Shown: positions 1 to 5,124 of the stretch, piece after piece | Layout: every line of letters begins with the position of its first letter | How positions within the stretch are numbered: position 1 is the stretch's first letter | DNA from: an uncultured Ruminococcus sp. | Lineage (GTDB): Bacteria > Bacillota > Clostridia > Oscillospirales > Ruminococcaceae | Length of the DNA stretch: 6,476 nucleotides | Direction of reading: 5' to 3' | Assembly: GCA_945867875.1 (NCBI GenBank) | Contig: CAMBJF010000137.1 | Coordinates: forward strand, 1 to 6,476 | Made by a program: the position numbers and the translations under genes | The notes under the pieces: model-generated | What the model saw: only the letters and a program-made list of their open reading frames with translations | Told to the model about the DNA's origin: nothing | Database searches by the model: none

Positions 1-47
1 GATAACCATACAGCTATCTGCGGGTTTGATGTATTTAGTGAAAGAAC

Positions 48-977
48 TTATCCTCTGGGTGTAAAAACGCTGAGACCCAGCTTCAGCCTTACCATATCCT
101 TGTGCTCAGGCTTGACCATATAATAAACATAGCTTTCGATAACGTTCAGAGGGTGTATCGTCCTGCCCTCTATCTTGAACTGCTCATATCCGAGAGGAAC
201 ATATTTGTTGTAAAGAGTGTCGGGAGTAACGTGAGTGGAAAATTTTGTGGTTTCAAGGAAATTCATCTGAATAGCCTCACAAACAAAAGGCTTTTCCTGC
301 TGAACATTGAGCTGCATACCGCCCATACCCTGAAAAGAGTTGATAGTGGAGCGCTGAATCTGCTGCTTGCCAAGGAAGCTGTAATGCTCACCTCTGCGCT
401 TGCAGTCGGGGAAGCAGTAGGGACAAACCAGAACTTCGAGCCTCTTGCGGTATTTCTCGGGAATTTCCGCAAGTGCCTCCATATTGTTGTTCCAGTTGTA
501 GTCCAGCACCACAAGGCTGTAGTCCTTTTCAAGCTCCTTGATAAGCCCGTCCATATCCCTTATCTGCTTGCAGGTGGAGGAGGTTATCTTGTATTTCGGG
601 AAATTCTTTCTGATGTGATCCTCAACTATCTGAGTGTTGACAATAGCCTCATTCAGTCCGTTGTCCGCAAGTTCAAGGAGCCTGTTGCAGAATTTGTCAT
701 TGATGTGCTCCTCGGTAATGTGAGGGTTTGTAAAAGTAAAGCGGCAGGGGATACCTCTTGAATTAAATTCATTCAGCACCCTTTTAATAACATCTTCCGA
801 AGCATATCCGTTGATATTTCGTCCGCCGTTCCATACCGCAGGGGGGAAGCAGCCGTAAACAGATGCGATCTCCACGCCGTCATAAAAATACTCGGGGTGC
901 TCCTTTATCATATCGATAAGAGCAAGATTAAGAGGGCCGTGGGACCAGAAATCGGGAAGATGAAATTTAACGCTCAT
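48..977 (-). CDS. Uncharacterised 309-residue protein, possibly U32 peptidase-like Fe-S protein
   Basis: I do not recognise this protein with certainty. It is soluble, with no signal peptide or membrane segment. The first two thirds read like an alternating beta/alpha barrel: VEIASVYG near residue 35, IPCRFTFTNP near 76, NEAIVNTQIVEDHI near 109, YKITSSTCKQI near 129 and YSLVVLDYNW near 153. This order, and a late 'GYEQFKIEGRT' (about 263-272), resemble the U32 peptidase-like family, where a 'FKIEGR' segment is typical. Eight cysteines are present; C185, C188 and C192 (CPYCFPDC) plus C233 could ligate a [4Fe-4S] cluster, as four cysteines do in the U32 members UbiU and UbiV. Those parallels are family knowledge and the cluster is inference. 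The ATG at 977 is preceded by AAGGAG nine bases upstream and by a strong promoter, so it is probably transcribed alone. No terminator is visible after its stop. The reading frame is secure; the family call is tentative. Confidence 0.85.
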   Translation of the reverse strand: MSVKFHLPDFWSHGPLNLALIDMIKEHPEYFYDGVEIASVYGCFPPAVWNGGRNINGYASEDVIKRVLNEFNSRGIPCRFTFTNPHITEEHINDKFCNRLLELADNGLNEAIVNTQIVEDHIRKNFPKYKITSSTCKQIRDMDGLIKELEKDYSLVVLDYNWNNNMEALAEIPEKYRKRLEVLVCPYCFPDCKRRGEHYSFLGKQQIQRSTINSFQGMGGMQLNVQQEKPFVCEAIQMNFLETTKFSTHVTPDTLYNKYVPLGYEQFKIEGRTIHPLNVIESYVYYMVKPEHKDMVRLKLGLSVFTPRG

Positions 978-1019
978 TTATAAAAACTCCTTAAAAGAAA
1001 TTGATGTCTTACAATTAAT

Positions 1020-1048
1020 ATTTTAACATCTGTATTCTCATATGTCAA
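1020..1048 (-). promoter_or_regulatory. Sigma-A-type promoter of the 309-residue gene
   Basis: On the minus strand there is a perfect -35 TTGACA (1048-1043), a 17-base spacer and a -10 TAAAAT (1025-1020). Transcription would begin near 1012-1014, giving a leader of about 35 bases that holds the AAGGAG ribosome binding site. It lies about a dozen bases after the stop codon of the pentapeptide-repeat gene, so the downstream gene has independent expression. No operator-like inverted repeat is evident. Confidence 0.85.
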
Positions 1049-1059
1049 GCAGAAATCCC

Positions 1060-1497
1060 TTAACCGTAATATTTTTCCAGAAGCTCCTTAACGGGAATGC
1101 CGTCAATGCTCATACCCGATATCTGACATGAGCTTATGGAAAGCCCTTCAAGGTTGCAGTTTTCGAGTACAGTACCCGACAGGTCGCAGCCCTTGAAAGT
1201 GCATCTGTTCATATCAGTGCTTTCAAACTTGCCCCGCTGTATATCACCGTTCTGCATTCTGAGTCCCGACAGAGAAACATCACTGTAAGAGGAATTTGCC
1301 ATATTGGCATTCTCCACGGTTGTATCTTCAAGCATAACATTTTCAAGCTGAGCCGATATCATATTGCAGCCGCTTACGGTTATCTCGGAGAAATCGCAGT
1401 CAACAGCGGAAACAGCGTTAAAGTTGCAGCCTGCGATGTTGGAGTAGGAATAATCGCAGTCACGGCATATGTCTATCTTCTGATTTTGCAGGTTCAT
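1060..1497 (-). CDS. Pentapeptide-repeat protein, 145 residues
   Basis: The protein is almost entirely pentapeptide repeats, which in known structures form a right-handed quadrilateral beta-helix. The central hydrophobic position falls at residues 16, 21, 26 and every fifth residue to 131 without a break (Y, I, F, A, F, V, M, L, L, V, M, Y, L, M, I, F, M, F, L, L, L, I, I, I). That is 24 repeats, or about six coils of 20 residues. The preceding position is usually D, N, E or S. Inward-facing i-2 cysteines occur at 14, 24, 34, 44, 99, 104, 114 and 124, mostly ten residues apart. After the helix comes a short tail, 'DGIPVKELLEKY', likely a capping helix. There is no signal peptide or transmembrane segment, so it is probably cytoplasmic. 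Function is unknown; some relatives mimic DNA and protect gyrase, but this one has no sign of that role. The ATG at 1497 follows AAGGAGG by eight bases. It lies just after the pgk terminator with no room for its own promoter. Confidence 0.93.
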   Translation of the reverse strand: MNLQNQKIDICRDCDYSYSNIAGCNFNAVSAVDCDFSEITVSGCNMISAQLENVMLEDTTVENANMANSSYSDVSLSGLRMQNGDIQRGKFESTDMNRCTFKGCDLSGTVLENCNLEGLSISSCQISGMSIDGIPVKELLEKYYG

Positions 1498-1504
1498 TTA
1501 AAAA

Positions 1505-1512
1505 TCCTCCTT
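1505..1512 (-). promoter_or_regulatory. Shine-Dalgarno AAGGAGGA of the pentapeptide-repeat gene
   Basis: The minus strand reads AAGGAGGA, with GGAGG ending eight bases before the ATG at 1497. It supports that start. It sits only a few bases after the U-run of the upstream hairpin, so structure there could influence both termination and translation. Confidence 0.85.
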
Positions 1513-1515
1513 GTT

Positions 1516-1558
1516 ATAAAAATCGGCGGCATACGCCCATATGAGGGTATGCCGCCGA
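1516..1558 (-). terminator. Rho-independent terminator after pgk
   Basis: On the minus strand a 12-bp perfect stem (TCGGCGGCATAC paired with GTATGCCGCCGA, arms at 1558-1547 and 1534-1523) encloses a 12-base loop and is followed at once by ATTTTTAT. This is a textbook intrinsic terminator 22 bases after the pgk stop. It may be leaky, because the next gene starts only about 20 bases downstream of it and has no visible promoter of its own. Confidence 0.9.
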
Positions 1559-1579
1559 CGGAATATCAGTCAGAACTGA

Positions 1580-2800
1580 TTACTTTTCAGCGATAACATC
1601 AACGCCGGGAAGAACCTTGCCCTCGAGGTATTCGAGAGAAGCACCGCCGCCTGTGGAGATGTGGGACATCTTGTCAGCGAAGCCGAGCTGCATAACAGCT
1701 GCAGCGGAGTCGCCGCCGCCGATGATAGTAGTAGCGTCTGTGTCAGCAAGAGCCTGAGCCACAGCGATAGTACCCTTAGCAAGAACAGGGTTCTCGAAAA
1801 CGCCCATAGGACCGTTCCAAACAACAGTCTTAGCAGACTTTACAGCCTCAGCGAAGAGAGCCTGAGTCTTGGGACCGATATCAAGACCCATCTTGTCAGC
1901 GGGAATGCTGTCAGAGGAAAGATACTCAACAGCGATCTCAGCATCGATAGGATCGGGGAAAGCAGCTGCAACAGCAGTATCAACGGGAAGAAGAAGCTTC
2001 TTGCCGAGCTTTTCAGCCTTAGCCATCATTTCCTTGCAGTAATCAATCTTCTCGTCGTCAACGAGAGAAGTACCAACCTCGTAGCCCTTAGCCTTGAGGA
2101 ATGTGTAAGCCATACCGCCGCCGATGATAAGTGTGTCGCACTTGTCGAGGAGGTTGTTGATAACGTTGAGCTTGTCAGCGACCTTAGCACCGCCGAGAAT
2201 AGCAACGAAAGGACGAACGGGATCCTCAACAGCATTGCCGAGGAACTTGATCTCCTTCTGCATAAGGTAGCCTACAGCGGTCTCCTTAACGAACTTTGTA
2301 ACGCCTGCTGTGGAAGCGTGAGCACGGTGAGCGGAGCCGAAAGCGTCCATAACGAATACCTGGTTGTCAACGAGATCGCCGAGCTCCTTGGAAAGGTTCT
2401 CGCCGTTCTTGGTCTCATCAGCGCCTCTGAAACGAGTATTCTCGAGAACAACGATCTCGCCGTCCTTCATCTCAGCAACAGCCTTCTTAGCGTTCTCGCC
2501 TACAACGTTGTCGTCAGCAGCGAAAACTACCTTGGTATCAACGAGTTCAGCAAGTCTGTCAGCAGCAGCCTTAAGAGAGAACTTAGCCTCAGGGCCGTTC
2601 TTGGGCTTGCCGAGGTGAGAGCAGAGAACAACCTTGCCTCCGTCGGAAATGAGCTTCTTGATAGTGGGGAGAGCAGCCTGGATTCTGTTATCGTTGGTGA
2701 TAACGCCGTCCTTCATAGGAACGTTGAAATCAACTCTTACGAGAACCTTCTTGCCCTTAACGTTAATGTCGTCAACAGTGACCTTGTTTAATCCTGCCAT
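1580..2800 (-). CDS. pgk: Phosphoglycerate kinase
   Basis: This cytoplasmic glycolytic enzyme transfers the acyl phosphate of 1,3-bisphosphoglycerate to ADP, giving ATP and 3-phosphoglycerate. The 406-residue length fits the bacterial family (about 390-400). Signatures run in order: RVDFNVP (about 22-28), SHLGKP (61-66), ENTRF (120-124), DAFGSAHRAHAS (152-163), the nucleotide-binding GGAKVADK (203-210), VWNGPMGVFE (327-336), GGGDSAAA (361-368) and the C-terminal ISTGGGASLEYLEG (381-394). All key motifs are intact. I chose the ATG at 2800 (MAGLNKV) because AAAGGA precedes it and it matches the family N-terminus; an upstream in-frame TTG at 2854 would add 18 atypical residues. It has its own promoter and terminator. 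The usual glycolytic neighbours (gap, tpiA, gpmI) are absent here, so pgk seems to stand alone. Codon use is strongly biased, as expected for a highly expressed gene. Confidence 0.98.
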   Translation of the reverse strand: MAGLNKVTVDDINVKGKKVLVRVDFNVPMKDGVITNDNRIQAALPTIKKLISDGGKVVLCSHLGKPKNGPEAKFSLKAAADRLAELVDTKVVFAADDNVVGENAKKAVAEMKDGEIVVLENTRFRGADETKNGENLSKELGDLVDNQVFVMDAFGSAHRAHASTAGVTKFVKETAVGYLMQKEIKFLGNAVEDPVRPFVAILGGAKVADKLNVINNLLDKCDTLIIGGGMAYTFLKAKGYEVGTSLVDDEKIDYCKEMMAKAEKLGKKLLLPVDTAVAAAFPDPIDAEIAVEYLSSDSIPADKMGLDIGPKTQALFAEAVKSAKTVVWNGPMGVFENPVLAKGTIAVAQALADTDATTIIGGGDSAAAVMQLGFADKMSHISTGGGASLEYLEGKVLPGVDVIAEK

Positions 2801-2810
2801 TGGTATGACA

Positions 2811-2816
2811 TCCTTT
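2811..2816 (-). promoter_or_regulatory. Shine-Dalgarno of pgk (decides the start)
   Basis: The minus strand has AAAGGA ending ten bases before the ATG at 2800. The spacing is slightly long, but this is the only purine-rich site near a plausible start, and the further-upstream TTG at 2854 lacks one. Confidence 0.7.
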
Positions 2817-2827
2817 CGTAAATTGAT

Positions 2828-2843
2828 ACGGCTTAATAACCGT
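2828..2843 (-). promoter_or_regulatory. Small hairpin in the pgk mRNA leader
   Basis: The leader reads ACGGTT-ATTA-AGCCGT on the minus strand: a six-pair stem (one G-T wobble) with a four-base loop, between the inferred transcription start (about 2860) and the Shine-Dalgarno site. It could stabilise the 5' end of an abundant mRNA. The role is inference, and no known riboswitch pattern is recognised. Confidence 0.4.
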
Positions 2844-2866
2844 TTGGCATACAAGCCATTGATTAT

Positions 2867-2895
2867 ATTTTATACCATTTTCGGAAATTTTGCAA
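2867..2895 (-). promoter_or_regulatory. Sigma-A-type promoter of pgk
   Basis: On the minus strand TTGCAA (2895-2890) and TAAAAT (2872-2867) are 17 bases apart. The overlapping TGGTATAAA also offers an extended -10 element. Transcription would start near 2860, leaving a leader of about 60 bases. The promoter lies about 40 bases after the paaK stop, so pgk is transcribed separately from paaK even if some upstream transcripts read through. Confidence 0.75.
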
Positions 2896-2935
2896 TAGTT
2901 TTCGGGAATTTTTTGACTTTTGCCTCGAAAATTTT
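2878..2935 (-). repeat. Phased AT-rich direct repeats overlapping and upstream of the pgk promoter
   Basis: On the plus strand TTTTCGGAAATTTT (2878-2891) and TTTTCGGGAATTTT (2899-2912) differ by one base and start 21 bases apart. A shorter third copy, TCGAAAATTTT, lies at 2925-2935, about 23 bases further on, and overlaps the paaK stop codon. The spacing is close to two helical turns. The first copy overlaps the -35 element and spacer; the others lie upstream of -35. They could be UP-element-like A/T tracts or sites for a regulator. This is seen in the sequence, but its function is inference. Confidence 0.5.
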
Positions 2936-4175
2936 ACTGAACTCTGTGGTCAATGACCCTCTTGGTCTTTTTCTCGCTTCTTGGGAGCGTGCCCTCGGGA
3001 ACCACAGTGACCTTGGGAGTGACGCCTATAAGCGACCTGAACAGCTCTGTTATCTTCTTTTCGGTGTCATCAAAATTAACTCTGCCCTCAGCCTCAGCAG
3101 TCAGCAGCATAACGTCCTTGTTCTTTTCGTCGTCGTGGGCGATGTTTATGCTGTATTCGCTCTTCACGCCGTCGATTCTCTTAAGAACTTCCTCCACCTG
3201 ACTTGGGAACATATTAACGCCGTGAACCTTGAACATATCGTCGCTTCTGCCCTTGATGATGTCAATGCGAGGATAGCTTCTGCCGCAGGAGCACTTTTCG
3301 GGAATGATGCGGGAGATATCGTGAGTACGGAATCTGAGCAGGGGAGCGCCCTCCTTGACGAGCGTAGTAATGACGATCTCGCCCTCAGTGCCGTCAGGAA
3401 CAGGTTTGCCGGTTTTGGGGTCGATTACCTCTATGTAAATATAATCGTCCCAGTAGTGGATACCCTTTTCCTCGGAGCAGTTTATGCCGATGCCCGGACC
3501 GTAAATCTCAGTCAGACCGTAAATATCATAAAGCTCAATGCCAAGCCCCTCGGAGATAGATTTTCTCATCTTGTCGCTCCATCTTTCCGAGCCGATAACG
3601 CCCTTTTTCAGGAAAATTTTGTCCTTAATGCCACGCTTATTTATTTCCTCCGCCAGCAGCAGTGCATAAGAAGATGTGGCAGTGATAACGGTCGATTTAA
3701 GGTCCATCATCATCTGGAGCTGCTTTTCGGTGTTACCGGGGCCCATAGGAATAGCCATAGCCCCAAGCTTTTCGCAGCCGTTCTGGAAACCGATACCCGC
3801 AGTCCATAAGCCGTAGCCGGGAGTTATCTGAATCCTGTCCTTTTTGGTGATGCCCGCCGTCTCGTAGCACCTTGCGAACATAATAGCCCAGTCATCAACG
3901 TCCTTGGCAGTGTAAGGGATAATAACAGGCTTGCCAGTAGTGCCCGAAGACGAGTGGATACGAACGATATCCTCATCGGGAACTGCCTGAATGCCCAAAG
4001 GATAAGCGTTTCTCAGGTCATCTTTGCTTGAAAAGGGGAGCTTTTCAAAATCCTCCTGGCTCTTCACCCCGTCAATGCCCATTTCACGGTACATTTTTCC
4101 GTAGTAGCTGTCAGTTTTGATAAGCCGCTGGATCTGAGCGTTTACCTGTTCAAGCTGAACATTATTAAGCTGCAT
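2934..4175 (-). CDS. paaK: Phenylacetate-CoA ligase family enzyme (AMP-forming)
   Basis: The family activates phenylacetate or related aryl acids with ATP to an acyl-adenylate and then forms the CoA thioester in the cytoplasm. From the ATG at 4175 (413 residues; family about 430) the motifs are: P-loop SSSGTTGKP (about 75-83), YGLTEIYGPG (219-228), LRFRTHD (280-286), a CSCGR pair of cysteines (295-299), GRSDDMFKVHGVNMFP (309-324) and the C-terminal LPRSEKKTKRVID with a probable catalytic lysine near 403. All adenylation motifs are intact. The ATG at 4175 is preferred over the ATG at 4193 because AGAAGGA lies six bases before it, while the upstream ATG has no such site. It lies downstream of iorA-iorB on the same strand, with a gap of about 370 bases. 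That linkage suggests aryl-acid metabolism with IorAB as partner. The exact substrate (phenylacetate, indoleacetate, 4-hydroxyphenylacetate) cannot be read from the sequence. No clear terminator follows. Confidence 0.93.
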   Translation of the reverse strand: MQLNNVQLEQVNAQIQRLIKTDSYYGKMYREMGIDGVKSQEDFEKLPFSSKDDLRNAYPLGIQAVPDEDIVRIHSSSGTTGKPVIIPYTAKDVDDWAIMFARCYETAGITKKDRIQITPGYGLWTAGIGFQNGCEKLGAMAIPMGPGNTEKQLQMMMDLKSTVITATSSYALLLAEEINKRGIKDKIFLKKGVIGSERWSDKMRKSISEGLGIELYDIYGLTEIYGPGIGINCSEEKGIHYWDDYIYIEVIDPKTGKPVPDGTEGEIVITTLVKEGAPLLRFRTHDISRIIPEKCSCGRSYPRIDIIKGRSDDMFKVHGVNMFPSQVEEVLKRIDGVKSEYSINIAHDDEKNKDVMLLTAEAEGRVNFDDTEKKITELFRSLIGVTPKVTVVPEGTLPRSEKKTKRVIDHRVQ

Positions 4176-4181
4176 AAAAAG

Positions 4182-4188
4182 TCCTTCT
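4182..4188 (-). promoter_or_regulatory. Shine-Dalgarno of paaK (decides the start)
   Basis: The minus strand reads AGAAGGA, six bases before the ATG at 4175. It lies inside the extra codons that would follow the alternative ATG at 4193, so the shorter protein is the better call. Confidence 0.75.
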
Positions 4189-4410
4189 TTCATATATTTA
4201 AATTTTTTTGCTCAATTCTGCAAAATAACGAAGCTCATTCCTCATCAATAAACAGAAAAAACATATTCCTGCCGTTTATTTTTATAACTGCGGCATAAGC
4301 AAATTCCGCCCGCCCCACTTTCGAAATCGGGCTTTATAGGGCTGTGTCCGACGTCACTCGTTCTGTAATTTTTTTGGGGCATCAGACTGTCGGTTCGTAA
4401 CGATACGTTG

Positions 4411-4503
4411 GTATATCTATAATGTTGGGGGACGAGTCTCCCTCCGTCCCGCTTCTTAAATGTGGGATAACGGGACGGGAAACCCGTCCCCTACAGCAAT
4501 ATA
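4411..4503. repeat. Palindromic MITE-like intergenic repeat
   Basis: The two ends form an imperfect inverted repeat: the left end reads TATAATGTTGGGGGACG (4418-4434), and the reverse complement of the right end (4503-4485) reads TATATTGCTGTAGGGGACG. Inside are two hairpins: GGGACG/CGTCCC (4429-4434 with 4445-4450), and a perfect eight-pair stem GGGACGGG/CCCGTCCC around AAA (4472-4479 with 4483-4490). The unit is non-coding. Similar 'GTAGGGGCGG...' palindromic units are scattered between genes in Ruminococcus-type genomes, to my recollection; membership of that class is inference. It could fold as RNA in the iorB 3' region and act as an mRNA stabiliser or a weak transcription barrier. Confidence 0.6.
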
Positions 4504-4542
4504 AAATCAACCCGTCAAAATTCAGTTTATCAGGCTGCCCGC

Positions 4543-5124
4543 TCACTCGCCGACCGCAGCCAGCCCCGCATTGAAAACCTTTTTATTAGCCTCAACAAAC
4601 CTCTCAGGCACCCTGCGTTCTATCTCCGCAATAAGCGCCTCAGGAGAGATACCAAGCCGTCCCGTTCCCGCCGCAGCACCGAGGATAGCGGAGTTGTAAA
4701 ACTTTGCTCCCAGCTCGCCGCAAAGCTCCGAAGCGTCCACCACAATACACTCACATTTTTTCTTTATGTACTCTATCATTTGGGCGCCGTCATACCCTGA
4801 ATCGTGAAGCGACTCAGTGGCAGGCTTGACGGGAATCCTGTTTACCACAACAAACCCGCCCTTTTTCAGATACATAAGATTTCTCACAGCCTCCGCAGGC
4901 TCAAAAGCGATTATCATATCCGCACTTCCGAAAGGGATAAGTGGGGAATATGCGTCATCGCCAATGCGAATATGGCTCGTTACCGAACCGCCTCTCTGCG
5001 CCATACCGATAGTTTCAGCGGAATGAACCGTGTTCCCCAGCGTCATAGCCGCCGAAGCGATAAGCTTTGAAGCCAGCACAGTTCCCTGACCGCCGACACC
5101 GCAAACCAGAATATCCTTTTTCAT
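4543..5124 (-). CDS. iorB: Indolepyruvate ferredoxin oxidoreductase, beta subunit
   Basis: This is the small subunit of the cytoplasmic, TPP- and iron-sulfur-dependent enzyme that interconverts arylpyruvates with arylacetyl-CoA and CO2, using ferredoxin. The 193-residue protein has the usual length and is one pyruvate-ferredoxin-oxidoreductase gamma-type domain. It shows the glycine-rich loop CGVGGQG (about 8-14), the conserved SAETIGMAQRGGSVTSHIR (35-53), an ADMIIAFEPAEAVR segment (68-81) and NSAILGAAAG (144-153). No iron-sulfur motif is expected or seen. The ATG at 5124 shares one base with the iorA stop (TGATG), and a strong GGAGGTGA lies six bases upstream inside iorA, so the two subunits are probably translationally coupled in equal amounts. 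paaK lies downstream on the same strand. All signature positions are intact. Confidence 0.96.
   Translation of the reverse strand: MKKDILVCGVGGQGTVLASKLIASAAMTLGNTVHSAETIGMAQRGGSVTSHIRIGDDAYSPLIPFGSADMIIAFEPAEAVRNLMYLKKGGFVVVNRIPVKPATESLHDSGYDGAQMIEYIKKKCECIVVDASELCGELGAKFYNSAILGAAAGTGRLGISPEALIAEIERRVPERFVEANKKVFNAGLAAVGE

Larger units (their letters stand above)
4176..4542. other. Intergenic region between iorB and paaK with no gene
   Basis: About 370 bases without a supported reading frame. Nearest paaK (4189-4300) the DNA is A/T-rich and should hold its promoter, but no -35/-10 pair stands out; TTGCAG and TAAATA with a 17-base gap, just before paaK, is a weak candidate. From about 4300 to 4503 the composition changes to G/C-rich palindromic DNA, including the repeat described separately. 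No T-box or other riboswitch motif is recognised. No intrinsic terminator with a U-run follows iorB. Confidence 0.6.

Noticed and set aside
1..47. A further gene or terminator after the 309-residue gene
   Set aside because: The 47 bases hold no hairpin with a U-run and no start with a ribosome binding site, so nothing can be supported.
102..761. Plus-strand open frame opposite the 309-residue gene
   Set aside because: It is antisense to a gene with a clear promoter and ribosome binding site, and the translation shows no recognisable domain.
1661..2791. Long plus-strand open frame of 376 codons opposite pgk
   Set aside because: It is a shadow created by the strong codon bias of pgk. The translation is rich in Ser, Leu, Val and Asn with no recognisable domain, while the minus strand encodes an intact, highly conserved enzyme.
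2801..2854. TTG at 2854 as the pgk start
   Set aside because: It would add 18 residues not seen in the family and has no ribosome binding site; the ATG at 2800 fits both tests.
2634..3809. Long plus-strand open frame of 391 codons across pgk and paaK
   Set aside because: It runs antisense across two well-supported genes and the promoter between them, with no family features of its own.
4176..4193. ATG at 4193 as the paaK start
   Set aside because: There is no Shine-Dalgarno before it, whereas the ATG at 4175 has AGAAGGA at good spacing.
4189..4410. T-box or other riboswitch upstream of paaK, expected if aromatic amino acids control it
   Set aside because: I could not find the T-box core sequence or a leader terminator on the minus strand.
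4472..4490. GGGACGGG hairpin as an intrinsic terminator of iorB
   Set aside because: The stem is good, but no U-run follows on the minus strand, and it belongs to a larger palindromic repeat.
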